A stretch of DNA of 64,000 nt, from the NCBI RefSeq assembly GCF_002224365.1, contig NZ_CP022437.1:4092001-4156000 (forward strand). Reading direction: 5' to 3'. The translations under genes and the position numbers were made by a program. This document shows, one piece after another, positions 8,318 to 17,213 of this stretch. Each line of letters starts with the position of its first letter. The stretch's first letter is position 1. Below the pieces are notes generated by a model. The model was not told the origin of the DNA. It worked only from the letters and a program-made list of their open reading frames with translations, and searched no databases. This DNA is from Virgibacillus necropolis. Its GTDB lineage: Bacteria > Bacillota > Bacilli > Bacillales > Amphibacillaceae.

Positions 8318-9230
8318 AAATAGGACGATTCATCTTTTCAGGAAAATCAATGAACGGATTGCGGTTTCCTTGTATTTCATAGATAGCTTGATTACGATGT
8401 TTTTCATAAAGATCAGGAGGGGAATTCTGATGCCATTCTAGTAACAGTCCTGTATCGACTCCTTCCATATGGGATTGCTCAATTCTGTCTGGATACCTTA
8501 TTAAAAAATACAACATAGCCCTAGCGACAGTTCCTTTGCCATATTCAGGTTCAAACAAATTCTCATCCGCCTTGCCACACGCCTCTTCAATTCGATTGGC
8601 TTTTATCCCCTCAGGAGTATAGTCAGTAAAATCATGGTAAGGGTAATTGCTTCTAATTGAATTACAAACTGGTTCACAGGTAAATAAGTGATGAAGATCG
8701 CCACGCATTGGTTCCTGTTCATTGAACCAGGATTGTGGCACAGAATGCTCACAGTTATATTTAAAGTTGCTTTCGATTTGCGCCAGTTGGTCCATTACCC
8801 GACCATTTTTGGCATCCAGTTCTTTCTCGGCCTCTTTTTCTCGCCTTAAAGAAGTTTCATAGTCTTCTTTTATAACTTCTTCTGCCTGTCTTTTTTTCCC
8901 CGAATAAATACTAATAAGATTACCGTCAGGTCGTAAGTCAACCCAGGGATAAACATACTCGCTCGGATCGTACCGCACTTTGTTTTTATGGGTTTCTTCA
9001 AGAATCTGTGTTAATGATCGTATAAATTCGTCATCATTTTGGTTTATAAAATCAATGTTGCGATAATACTGCTGAATTGTTCGCTTATCTTTTTCCTCAT
9101 CATAGTATACTTTCGCGTCTTTCTGGATGCTTTCTTTTGTTTTGGTAAGCTGAGAAATCACGGTGCTAATACGTTGAGGATCTTTTGTCACTGGAAACAG
9201 TCTTTCTTTTTGTTGATGAGTTAAATTCAT
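8298..9230 (-). CDS. Endonuclease I family nuclease, no visible signal peptide
   Basis: The 310-residue product carries the endonuclease I (beta-beta-alpha-metal) signature: NCEHSVPQSWF near residue 159, then RGDLHHLF near residue 176 and the conserved asparagine-arginine pair in CNSIRSNYPY. The nearest well-known relatives are secreted DNases such as BsnB/YurI. This protein begins MNLTHQQKERLF and has no hydrophobic leader, and no alternative upstream start with one is evident. Its first 150 residues are charged and helical. It starts 35 bp after phnE2 behind a very strong AGGAGGAGG site with no terminator between, so it may belong to the transporter operon. The last residues, ADRKV, are encoded by a family B repeat. 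Confidence 0.82.
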   Translation of the reverse strand: MNLTHQQKERLFPVTKDPQRISTVISQLTKTKESIQKDAKVYYDEEKDKRTIQQYYRNIDFINQNDDEFIRSLTQILEETHKNKVRYDPSEYVYPWVDLRPDGNLISIYSGKKRQAEEVIKEDYETSLRREKEAEKELDAKNGRVMDQLAQIESNFKYNCEHSVPQSWFNEQEPMRGDLHHLFTCEPVCNSIRSNYPYHDFTDYTPEGIKANRIEEACGKADENLFEPEYGKGTVARAMLYFLIRYPDRIEQSHMEGVDTGLLLEWHQNSPPDLYEKHRNQAIYEIQGNRNPFIDFPEKMNRPILADRKV

Positions 9231-9265
9231 TTTTATTCCTCCTCCTATAATTTACGGGCCTATTT

Positions 9266-10111
9266 TTAATTACCCGCAGATGCCGGAAAATAACGGTTTT
9301 TCAATCGAGTTGAAAGAACTTCTAAAACAATTGCTATCAGTAATATTGCATAGGTGATAAATCCTACTTCACGTAGATCAAAATAAAATCCGGATGCCAT
9401 AAATAGTTCAAATCCAATTCCACCTGCACCAGCTGCCGCCCCCATCGCTACCGCTACCGAGAAATTGATCTCAAATCTTAAAAAAGTCCATGACAATAAA
9501 TAAGTGAGTGTTGACGGTAGAACGGCACGAGTGACGATATGCCACCAGCTGGAACCAGTTGCCCGTAATGCTTCTATTATACCCTTATCTACTTCTTCAA
9601 AAGCCTCGGAAAATGCTTTAACTAAATAAGCAATAGAGTGAAACAACATACCGAGTATTGCCGCTTCACTCCCTAAGCCTGCTGCGATCGCAAAAATCAA
9701 AACCCATAATACAGTTGGAACTGCTCGAATAAAGGCAACAAAAATTCGAACCGTTTTAGATGTCCATTTATTTGATAAATTATTTGCAGCCAACAAAGCT
9801 AGAAAGAACGCAATAACTGCACCAATAATCGTTGCTAAAAAAGCTAAACCAAGTGTAATACCTACTTGGTAAAATGCTTCGCCCAAACTAAAGTGAGTTA
9901 AAGCAGGTTCTAGAAACATTATTTTCAAGTTATATACCGTTTCAGAAATAGCTGTGCCTAGATCTAACCCCGAGTAATCAAAGAACATAAATGCCATTAT
10001 CGTTAATAGAGTTAAAAGGATAATCGTCCATCTCGTAACCTGTTCAATTTTGCTACCAGATTTTATATTAATTCGACCATCTGCTTTTCGTCTTATGTAC
10101 GTTGCTTCCAT
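9266..10111 (-). CDS. phnE: Phosphonate ABC transporter permease PhnE (second copy)
   Basis: This 281-residue inner-membrane permease has about six hydrophobic segments and the BPD_transp_1 cytoplasmic loop EALRATGSSWWHIVTRAVLP near residues 183-202, which contacts the ATPase. It pairs with the preceding permease gene; two PhnE-like proteins next to each other are common in Gram-positive phn loci and probably form a heterodimer. The start ATG at 10111 shares one base with the stop of the upstream phnE (TAATG), so translation is coupled. The C-terminus is FPASAGN. Confidence 0.93.
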   Translation of the reverse strand: MEATYIRRKADGRINIKSGSKIEQVTRWTIILLTLLTIMAFMFFDYSGLDLGTAISETVYNLKIMFLEPALTHFSLGEAFYQVGITLGLAFLATIIGAVIAFFLALLAANNLSNKWTSKTVRIFVAFIRAVPTVLWVLIFAIAAGLGSEAAILGMLFHSIAYLVKAFSEAFEEVDKGIIEALRATGSSWWHIVTRAVLPSTLTYLLSWTFLRFEINFSVAVAMGAAAGAGGIGFELFMASGFYFDLREVGFITYAILLIAIVLEVLSTRLKNRYFPASAGN

Positions 10112-10896
10112 TATAGAATCACCTTCCGAATATAGTTTGAAATAAGCTCTATAATAATAACGGCAATGACGATACTAAATGTAATAAGGGCTACCGTATT
10201 ATAGTCCCTTGTTTTATAATATAAATCAAAGATGAAACCAATCCCTGTACCAGTTAATATACCGACTAATGTAGCGCTTCTTATGTTCGTTTCAATCATA
10301 AATAATATCCAACTGATCATCTGTGGTAAACATTGTGGGATGACCGCTTTGTGTACAATGTGAAAGTATGTTGCACCTGTTGCTCTCAACGCTTCAACTG
10401 AACTTTGGCTTGCTTCGTCTATGGATTCGATAAAAGCTCTTGTTAAAAATCCTACGGTCCCAACAAATAATGCTAAATATCCTGTCACTGAATTTTGTCC
10501 AAAAGAAAGCAGCAAGATTAATGCCCATGCGACGACTGGAATATTCCTTGAAACAGAGGCAATAAAACGAGAAAGCGAACTAAAGAAACTATTTACTCTC
10601 GTTGTTTTAGACCCCATTAACCCTAAAAAGATGGAGACAACCGCACCTGTTGTTGTAGCAGCAATGGACATAAAGATTGTTTCGTTTAATTTCACTAATA
10701 TATCTGGCAATCTTTCAAGTGATTCCTGGGTAATAAATAAATTTGAAATTATCCAGCCTAATGCTGCGGGTAGTGTTGCAATTCCATGCAAAATGTTAAA
10801 GTTCGTTATATCTGCTGATAAATAGGCTATGACAATAATAATGATGAGAAAAATGGTCGATTGCCATTTACGTTTTCGCATTAGTTTTTCATCCAC
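10111..10896 (-). CDS. phnE: Phosphonate ABC transporter permease PhnE (first copy)
   Basis: A 261-residue permease with five or six membrane segments and the coupling-loop motif EALRATGATYFHIVHKAVIP near residues 168-187. It is clearly a paralogue of the next gene. The start ATG at 10896 has AAGGAG ten bases upstream. It follows phnC by 12 bp and overlaps the second phnE by one base. Together with PhnC and PhnD it forms a PhnCDEE importer for phosphonates or phosphite-like compounds. Confidence 0.93.
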   Translation of the reverse strand: MDEKLMRKRKWQSTIFLIIIIVIAYLSADITNFNILHGIATLPAALGWIISNLFITQESLERLPDILVKLNETIFMSIAATTTGAVVSIFLGLMGSKTTRVNSFFSSLSRFIASVSRNIPVVAWALILLLSFGQNSVTGYLALFVGTVGFLTRAFIESIDEASQSSVEALRATGATYFHIVHKAVIPQCLPQMISWILFMIETNIRSATLVGILTGTGIGFIFDLYYKTRDYNTVALITFSIVIAVIIIELISNYIRKVIL

Positions 10897-10908
10897 TTTA
10901 ATTTCTCC

Positions 10909-11673
10909 TTACACCGTAATTAACTCTCTTGTCTCTGTTCCGTAAATGCCGTTAATGCGTCTAAGAGTAAGGTTGTTATTTGGTCCATCAAATACAATTC
11001 CACCTTTTTTCAAGCCGATAATTCTATCAGAATAGTTCTGTGCAACTTCAACCTGGTGCAAATTTACCAAGCATGTAATATTCAACTCGGAAGTAATCGA
11101 TTTTAAATGGTCCATAATAACTTTAGAGGCGTTCGGGTCAAGTGAAGCAATCGGCTCATCACAAAGAACGAGTTTAGGATCCTGAATAAGGGCTCGGGCA
11201 ATACCAACACGTTGCTGCTGTCCACCACTTAACTGATCGCATCGTTTATACGCGTGTTCTTCAATTCCTAATTTAGCAAGCAGGAAAAATGCACGTTCCT
11301 TCTCATCTTCCGTAAATCTGCCAAGTATTCCCTGCATCGTTGTCTTATATCCAAAACGACCATGTAGCACATTTTCAATAACGGTTAAACGTGGTACGAG
11401 GTTGTAATGCTGGAAGACCATACCAATGTTCGTACGTAGTTCACGTAATTCTTTTTTCCTCATGTTACCTACATCAAGGTCATCGAAAATAACCTTGCCT
11501 TCATTTATTTCAACCATTCGATTAATGCAACGTAAGAGTGTAGATTTCCCTGCACCAGATGGTCCAATGATCGAAACAAATTCTCCAGCTTCTACTTCAA
11601 AATTAATGTCATTTAATACCTTTGTTTCCGAGTTATACGATTTACCAAGTCCTTCAACTTTTAACAATGACAT
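10909..11673 (-). CDS. phnC: Phosphonate ABC transporter ATP-binding protein PhnC
   Basis: The 254-residue ATPase has Walker A GPSGAGKST at residues 37-45, the signature LSGGQQQRVGIARAL near residue 148, and Walker B LVLCDEPIASLD near residue 168. Length and the NMRKKELRELRTNIGMVFQ segment are typical of PhnC. I choose ATG 11673 (MSLLKVEG) because AAAGGAGCC lies upstream; an in-frame ATG nine codons earlier has no ribosome-binding site. It lies between phnD, about 100 bp upstream, and phnE. Confidence 0.94.
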   Translation of the reverse strand: MSLLKVEGLGKSYNSETKVLNDINFEVEAGEFVSIIGPSGAGKSTLLRCINRMVEINEGKVIFDDLDVGNMRKKELRELRTNIGMVFQHYNLVPRLTVIENVLHGRFGYKTTMQGILGRFTEDEKERAFFLLAKLGIEEHAYKRCDQLSGGQQQRVGIARALIQDPKLVLCDEPIASLDPNASKVIMDHLKSITSELNITCLVNLHQVEVAQNYSDRIIGLKKGGIVFDGPNNNLTLRRINGIYGTETRELITV

Positions 11674-11776
11674 GTTATTGGCTCCTTTTTTATGTAACAC
11701 ATTTTAGAATTTAGAGTATACGCGCATCTACGTGCATACTCTAACCTTCTAAATGTTACAGTTATTTCAGCACAAA

Positions 11777-12820
11777 CTATTGTTCTGAAAGCTTACGAAT
11801 TGGGTCAAACCATGAGTCTTCAACCGGAGCAAATCTTTCTTTGTCTGACTTGAAGAATAAACCTGATTCACCAGAATCCTCAGGAACAAAGATTTGTTCA
11901 TTGTTTGCAATTTCATCTGAAGTAAATACTTCTTGTAATTTATCAAAATCCTCTTGACCTAGCACATCCAAATTTGCTACAAATGGTGCGTTTAATACTG
12001 GAGTGACACTCATTAGAGTGAATTCACTGCCTCCTAGCTTATTAAAAGGCTCTGAAGCATCATCCTGAACCTGGTAAACAGCACCTACCGTATTCGCTTC
12101 TCCTTCAGCAACTTCTACATAGTTTTCAACACACGTGTCACAGAATGCTGCAACTTCTGCATTACCATTTAATAAGTTTACGGCAGAACCTTGGTGGGAG
12201 TTCCCAAATAATACTTGAGAAAATAATTGTCCTCCCTCCATTAAGTTTTCTTCAGTTAAATCAGCATATTTCTCTTTTTTCGAGAAGTGTTCGATAATAC
12301 CAGATGCTGGTACTTTAAATCCTGATGTTGAACTTGTTGATACGAATGACATGCTTTTTCTTTCTATTGTATCAAGTGAAAAATCACCATCTGCTTTAAA
12401 GTTCTCTTGATCATCCACGTTTACCGCTAACCAGCTATGGTATACAGCATCATCTAATGTACCTGATGGACCAGTGGGGACAACTAAAGGTTGAATTGCA
12501 TCGTTACCCTTATTAGCTTCGATATAACCTTGTGCGCCCATGAATGCAAGGTCTGCATTGTTGTTAACTAATGTCTCAATAGCAATTGCATAATCAGTAG
12601 TTAAATGATGCTCTACTTCTTTACCTGTAGTTTCTTTAATTACTCTACCAATTTCATCACGTGAAGATTTCATATCCGTACCAGATTCGTTAGGATACCA
12701 AACGATTTCGATAACATCATCTGCTTCCGTATTTTCTGTTCCAGCACTTCCTTCCGAACACGCAATTAACATTAAAACGAGTAATAGAAACATTGTTACC
12801 AAATACCAATTCTTTTTCAT
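11777..12820 (-). CDS. phnD: Phosphonate-binding lipoprotein PhnD
   Basis: The 347-residue substrate-binding protein begins with a lipoprotein signal peptide: MKKNW, a hydrophobic stretch, then the lipobox LIAC with the modified cysteine near residue 21. The PhnD/phosphate-phosphonate-binding fold follows, with the segments WYPNESGTDMK, AFMGAQGYIEA and STSSTSGFKVPASG. I start it at ATG 12820 because AAGGGGAG lies upstream; an in-frame start 13 codons earlier has no such site and would bury the signal peptide. It is the first gene of phnDCEE. About 770 bp of non-coding DNA with repeat C separate it from the C-P lyase genes. Confidence 0.93.
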   Translation of the reverse strand: MKKNWYLVTMFLLLVLMLIACSEGSAGTENTEADDVIEIVWYPNESGTDMKSSRDEIGRVIKETTGKEVEHHLTTDYAIAIETLVNNNADLAFMGAQGYIEANKGNDAIQPLVVPTGPSGTLDDAVYHSWLAVNVDDQENFKADGDFSLDTIERKSMSFVSTSSTSGFKVPASGIIEHFSKKEKYADLTEENLMEGGQLFSQVLFGNSHQGSAVNLLNGNAEVAAFCDTCVENYVEVAEGEANTVGAVYQVQDDASEPFNKLGGSEFTLMSVTPVLNAPFVANLDVLGQEDFDKLQEVFTSDEIANNEQIFVPEDSGESGLFFKSDKERFAPVEDSWFDPIRKLSEQ

Positions 12821-13587
12821 AATTGATTCTCCCCTTCTCGTAATAAAATGGTGTTGCAAAATAAATTCTGGTCAAAACGCGGGTGGTAGATTGATTCAAA
12901 CCTTGATGCTAAAAAACATTCTATTTAACATGTTCATTGAAACATAAAATGCTTCAAAAAAACGTATATTTACAGTTTCTTAACCCATTCTTTACGATGT
13001 TTACATGACTTATTAATAACTCAACTTTCGCAGACTGAAATAAGTAGATGATCCCTGAGATAGTTGAATAAGCCCGCAATCCATTGTTGTAGTTAACAAA
13101 AAAGATATAAACTGCGACGTGATTTACCGCTACGAAAATAAACTGCGATGTAACAGCAACGTGATTTCCGCTGCGGGCAGTCGCTTTCCGCGGGCGGCTG
13201 GTGAGCCTCCCGCAGGAGTCGACTGCCCTCCGCTCCAATCAACTGCCACAAATTGCTGGCTACCTTTGTGATTATAAGCAACCAAGTAAATTGAAATTGT
13301 TAAGCAGAACCCTAGTGAAGGAAATCCACGGAGACTCCTGCGGGAAGCAAGAGATCGGCGAGACCCCGCAGGACGGAAGTCCGAGGAGGCTTGACACTCG
13401 CCCGCGGAAAGCGCAGTGGATTTCCGGAACGGTTGTCCAACCACCAAACAAATTACTTACGTCGCAGTTTTTATCAGTTACGACAAAATAAATAGCAACA
13501 AGTTTTATGAAAAGACATATTTGTAATTCGTGTCAAGCACCATATTTCAAGTGCTATAAGTATTACAGTTTATTGAATTCATCATGA
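12821..13587. other. Intergenic region upstream of phnD containing repeat C
   Basis: A stretch without a credible gene. It holds the phnD ribosome-binding site, presumably the phnD promoter in the AT-rich part at 12830-13080, and the GC-rich inverted repeat pair at 13110-13460. The open frames within the GC-rich part overlap on both strands and follow the repeat, so they are not coding. Confidence 0.6.
13110..13460. repeat. Family C GC-rich interspersed inverted repeat
   Basis: A left arm with GGGCAGTCGCTTTCCGCGGG and CCCGCAGGAGTCGACTGCCC, and a right arm with GGAGACTCCTGCGGGAAGC, GAGACCCCGCAGGACG and CGCCCGCGGAAAGCGCAGT, face each other and can fold into long stems. Each arm resembles the CCGCAGGAGTC / GCCCGCGGAAAGCG repeats that are widespread between Bacillaceae genes. 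Base composition is far more GC-rich than its surroundings. Confidence 0.8.
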
Positions 13588-14409
13588 TTATCTATGTGCG
13601 AAAGTCGAGTTAATAAGATTTCCAGGACTTAATATATCCCCGACTTCAATAAAATTCCCAAAAACACCGTGATAATCCGTACCACCCGTCATCACAAGAT
13701 CATAGGTTTTGGCTAGAGCTTCCACCTTTTGATGATCTTCAGCTTTGTGGTCTGGATGGTTCCGTTCAATCCCTCCTAAACCTGCTTCTACAAGCTCCGG
13801 AACAAGGTCGTAGGAATCCAGCTGACCGGGATGTGCAACTACTGCTAATCCCCCATCTGCTACAATCGCACGCACTGCATTAACGGCATCTAGATATTCC
13901 ATATCACCCGATGCTACGCCATCTCCTTTAAACAACTTTCTGTACAGTTGTTTATATTCTGGCGATGTGTAGGAGGCCTCTGTCAAATGCTTCATAATAT
14001 GCTGCTTATAAATGGTAGTACTCGGCTTGGCTGTTTCTATAATCGCTTTTACATCCAGTTCATAACCTGCTGCTTTAATCTGCTCGATTTGCCATAGCGA
14101 ATGCGCCTGCCGCCGTTCAAGTAACGACTGGCAAATAGATTTTATGTGCAATGCTTCAGGTTGATAGTTATACCCGAGAACATGTACTTTGCGATCTCTT
14201 TTAAAATCATACGCTGAAATCTCTATACCAGGGATAGCCTCTATTCCATACTTTTCACCAAGTATGAGAATTTCAGGTAAACCATTTACCGTATCATGAT
14301 CAACAAAACTAATTTGCTCGATACCATTGGCACTTGCCATTTTCATCACCTCCTCAACCGAATTAGAGCCGTCAGAATAGTGACTATGTACATGGAGATC
14401 AACCCTCAT
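13588..14409 (-). CDS. PHP-family phosphoesterase, probable cyclic-phosphate phosphodiesterase of the C-P lyase pathway (PhnPP-like)
   Basis: This 273-residue protein has the PHP metal-binding motifs: HVHSHYSDG at residues 6-14, VDHDT near 38, GIE near 62, HPG near 195, and a GTDYHG near 245. It overlaps phnL by 11 bp and ends the C-P lyase operon. PHP-family proteins in such operons (PhnPP, described from Eggerthella lenta) hydrolyse both ester bonds of 5-phosphoribosyl 1,2-cyclic phosphate to ribose 5-phosphate and phosphate. No phnP or phnN gene is present in the window, so this assignment fits the missing step. Assigning that substrate is inference from context; PHP proteins can also act on 3',5'-nucleotide bisphosphates or oligoribonucleotides. 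Confidence 0.8.
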   Translation of the reverse strand: MRVDLHVHSHYSDGSNSVEEVMKMASANGIEQISFVDHDTVNGLPEILILGEKYGIEAIPGIEISAYDFKRDRKVHVLGYNYQPEALHIKSICQSLLERRQAHSLWQIEQIKAAGYELDVKAIIETAKPSTTIYKQHIMKHLTEASYTSPEYKQLYRKLFKGDGVASGDMEYLDAVNAVRAIVADGGLAVVAHPGQLDSYDLVPELVEAGLGGIERNHPDHKAEDHQKVEALAKTYDLVMTGGTDYHGVFGNFIEVGDILSPGNLINSTFAHR

Positions 14410-15124
14410 TAGCTACACCAGCTTGTGCTTCAGTGATTAACTGTCTTGTTTTCATATCGAAAACCTTGTCACATAGACTTTCCATAAATTCAATATCATG
14501 GAAAATGCCAACCAAATTTGTTCCATTTGCTTTTAGTTTTTCAATGATTTCACGAACTTTCATTTTCGATTGCTGATCTAAACTTGCCGTTGGTTCATCC
14601 AACAATAACAACCTTGGCTTTTTCACCGTTGCCATAGCAATATTTAATCGCAATTTTTCACCACCGGAAAATGTAGTCGGATAGGTATCCCATAATTTTG
14701 GATCGAGTTCAAAATGCGTTAACGCTTTTTCCGCTTCTCTTCTGGCAACCCATTCAGGCTCACCTGTTTCCAATAATGCCTTTTCAACAAGTTGTCTAGA
14801 AGTCGTTCTCGGCATAACGTTAAGAAATTGTGATACATAACCAATTTCATATTTCCGCAAATAAAGCATTTGCCTTTCTGTTGCTTTGGATAAATCAATT
14901 TTGTCAAAGCGTTCTGAATCATATAGAAGGCTGCCTGAATCTGGTAAATACGTACGGTAAATACTCTTCAGGATAGTGGATTTTCCGCTGCCGCTTTTAC
15001 CCACAATGCCAATGAACTCTCCAGCTTCCAATGAAAAGTTAATGTTCTCTACAGCTTGCATCGTTTTGTCTAAATGATGAATGGTAAATTGCTTGCCAAA
15101 ATTCTTTATTTCCAGCATCGACAT
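14399..15124 (-). CDS. phnL: C-P lyase system ABC-type protein PhnL
   Basis: A 241-residue ABC ATPase with Walker A GKSGSGKST near residue 43, signature SGGEKLRLNIA near residue 155 and Walker B LLLLDEPTASLD near 175. FVSQFLNVMPRTTSRQLVE-type segments are typical of PhnL. PhnL assists PhnGHI in the first step, exchange of adenine on ATP for the phosphonate. The start ATG at 15124 has AAGGAGGAA seven bases upstream. It follows phnM by 17 bp and overlaps the PHP gene downstream. Confidence 0.92.
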   Translation of the reverse strand: MSMLEIKNFGKQFTIHHLDKTMQAVENINFSLEAGEFIGIVGKSGSGKSTILKSIYRTYLPDSGSLLYDSERFDKIDLSKATERQMLYLRKYEIGYVSQFLNVMPRTTSRQLVEKALLETGEPEWVARREAEKALTHFELDPKLWDTYPTTFSGGEKLRLNIAMATVKKPRLLLLDEPTASLDQQSKMKVREIIEKLKANGTNLVGIFHDIEFMESLCDKVFDMKTRQLITEAQAGVANEG

Positions 15125-15141
15125 ATAATTTCCTCCTTCCC

Positions 15142-16323
15142 TTATTTAATGCGATAATTTGTTGTCGTAATTAGGGAACCATTGACCATTGTACTCGTCA
15201 GCATCGGATAGCCATCATCCATTCTTTCGATTATGAGAATATCGGCCTTTTTCCCAACTTTAATTGAGCCAAGTTCATCATCCATTCGAACCGCCTTTGC
15301 TGGATTAAGTGTGACCATCATAAACATTTGGTGTAGATCATTCCCATGCTTTTCACTTAAATCAAATATTGCATGAAGTAGAGCCGCAGGATAGTAATCA
15401 CTGCAAAGAATATCAGCACAGTTTTGATCAATAGCTTCAGCTGCTGATAAATTTCCAGAATGGGAGCCACCCAGCAATACATTTGGAGCACCAACAATTG
15501 TTTGTAATCCCATCTCTTTCGCTTTTTTCGCAATATCTAATGTAATCGGAAATTCACTAATTGTTGTTCCAAAAACTTTTACTAACTCTAACTTTTCACT
15601 GTCATCATCATCGTGGGAAGCTACCGCAATGCCTTTGGCAAGAGCAATGTCTGCCACCTCTTTAATTTTTTCAATCGTCATCATTTCACTATTTTGGCGT
15701 TTAACAATGATGGTTTGCACATCATCATCTGTCAAATCCCGATATCCCTGTAGTGTTTGACGATATATTTCTAAGTTACGATACTGTCCTTGCCCTGGTG
15801 TGTGATCCATAAATGATAATAAATGCACTTTGTTGTCTTCCATATTTTTAACTAGACGTTCAACCTCGTTGATATTGTCAATTTCAAAACGAGCATGCAA
15901 ACGGTGGCGAATAAGATGCAGTTCATTATGCGTGGCGTCAATAGCATCCACCATCCGTTGAACATTTTCTGGATAACGCATCGGTTTATGTGTAAAAACA
16001 TCTTCACGGTAAAAAGAAAGGGAATGGAACATCGTCGTTATCCCATGGCTGATTAATATCTTTTCAGCCTCTCTTAAACTAATGTTGAAATCCATCATAC
16101 TTGTCGGCCTAGGGGATGCGATAGTCTCGATATAATCGGAATGAATATCAATAAATCCCGGAGAAATATACCCTCCCTTTGCATCAATCAGTTGGGCATT
16201 CGAATAGGTTACAACTTCTTCTTCAGGAATAATTGCTTGAATGACTTCACCCTCAACAACGACAGCATATCCATCTATAATTGCTTCTTCTGTAATTACT
16301 TGCCCATTATGAATAATATACAT
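15142..16323 (-). CDS. phnM: Alpha-D-ribose 1-methylphosphonate 5-triphosphate diphosphatase PhnM
   Basis: This amidohydrolase removes pyrophosphate from ribose 1-phosphonate 5-triphosphate to give the substrate of PhnJ. The 393-residue product has the metal-binding HSDYIE motif near residue 61, HDDD near residue 215 and CSDYYP near residue 310, in the order expected for the family. I start it at ATG 16323 (MYIIHNG) because GAGGAGG lies nine bases upstream; an ATG three codons earlier is too close to that site. The 50-bp gap to phnK contains a 20-bp tail of repeat A. Confidence 0.93.
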   Translation of the reverse strand: MYIIHNGQVITEEAIIDGYAVVVEGEVIQAIIPEEEVVTYSNAQLIDAKGGYISPGFIDIHSDYIETIASPRPTSMMDFNISLREAEKILISHGITTMFHSLSFYREDVFTHKPMRYPENVQRMVDAIDATHNELHLIRHRLHARFEIDNINEVERLVKNMEDNKVHLLSFMDHTPGQGQYRNLEIYRQTLQGYRDLTDDDVQTIIVKRQNSEMMTIEKIKEVADIALAKGIAVASHDDDDSEKLELVKVFGTTISEFPITLDIAKKAKEMGLQTIVGAPNVLLGGSHSGNLSAAEAIDQNCADILCSDYYPAALLHAIFDLSEKHGNDLHQMFMMVTLNPAKAVRMDDELGSIKVGKKADILIIERMDDGYPMLTSTMVNGSLITTTNYRIK

Positions 16324-16352
16324 AGTGGCCATTCCTCCTCTATTGTGTTTAT

Positions 16353-16372
16353 AGTGACTTTTTGAACATCCT
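16353..16372. repeat. Tail fragment of repeat A in the phnK-phnM gap
   Basis: GACTTTTTGAACATCCTCT is identical to the right end of the full repeat at 3361-3379. It lies two bases before the phnK stop codon. This looks like the scar of a partly deleted copy. Confidence 0.7.
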
Positions 16373-16373
16373 C

Positions 16374-17213
16374 TTATAATAATGAATAAACTAATTGTTG
16401 CGTATACGCATGCTGTGGATCTTCAAGAATTTGATCTGTCAAACCTTCTTCAATAATGGCACCATTAAGCATGACAACAGTACGGTCTGCTAACATTCGT
16501 ATAACTGCCAGGTCGTGAGAGACAACAATCATGCTGATGCCTAATTCTCTTTGAATTTTTTTAATTAAATCCAATACATTTGCCTGGACAGATAAATCAA
16601 GCCCTGTTGTTACTTCATCCAGAAACAAAACAGGTGGATTATTGGATAATGCCTTGGCAATTTGAACACGTTGCTGCATACCACCTGAAAAATTCCGAGG
16701 TTCTTCTTTCATGCGAAAGTGTGAAATGTGCACACTTTCCAATAAGGATTTACTTGTTGCCTCCATTTCCGAAACATTGCGGTTACCGGCAGCAATTAGT
16801 TTTTCTGCGATATTACCAACTGATGAGAAGTTCATTTTTAAACCATGGACAGGATTTTGATAAACCATGCCGTATTTATGGTTACGAATATAACGTTTTT
16901 TTTGGGAAGATAATTCAAAAACGTTCTGGCCATCAAGCTCCGGGTCCTTGATATAAGCTTCTCCTGATGCCACATCTGCATCAAAGTACAAGCATTGCAT
17001 CAACGTTGATTTTCCGCTTCCGCTTTCACCGACGATACCAAGAATCTCTCCTGAAAATAAATCAAATGAAATATCCTGACAAGCATATACGGTGCCACAA
17101 TATGGACAGTAGTTTTTCTCTAATTTTCTAGATTCTGCTTGTTTACAGTGTTGGCAACCCTGGCCAAATTGCTTGTGTAAATTGCGAACACGTAATATCG
17201 ATTCCTCATGCAT
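16374..17213 (-). CDS. phnK: C-P lyase system ABC-type protein PhnK with N-terminal cysteine cluster
   Basis: The 279-residue ABC protein associates with the C-P lyase core complex. Walker A GESGSGKST is at residues 62-70, with signature FSGGMQQRVQIAKAL near 165 and Walker B VLFLDEVTTGLD near 186. Between the first beta-strand and Walker A it carries an extra 30 or so residues with C20-x2-C23, C36-x2-C39 and C45, a possible zinc site that is absent from E. coli PhnK as I remember it. I start at ATG 17213, which has GAGGTGG upstream and overlaps phnJ by eight bases; an in-frame start nine codons earlier is less likely. Confidence 0.9.
   Translation of the reverse strand: MHEESILRVRNLHKQFGQGCQHCKQAESRKLEKNYCPYCGTVYACQDISFDLFSGEILGIVGESGSGKSTLMQCLYFDADVASGEAYIKDPELDGQNVFELSSQKKRYIRNHKYGMVYQNPVHGLKMNFSSVGNIAEKLIAAGNRNVSEMEATSKSLLESVHISHFRMKEEPRNFSGGMQQRVQIAKALSNNPPVLFLDEVTTGLDLSVQANVLDLIKKIQRELGISMIVVSHDLAVIRMLADRTVVMLNGAIIEEGLTDQILEDPQHAYTQQLVYSLL

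Noticed and set aside
12941-13020. Pho box upstream of phnD
   Set aside because: TTAACC, TTTACG and TTTACA-like hexamers exist but run in the wrong direction for phnD and do not keep 11-bp steps.
13093-13491. Overlapping open frames on both strands
   Set aside because: They run through the GC-rich repeat C arms, where stop codons are rare by composition.
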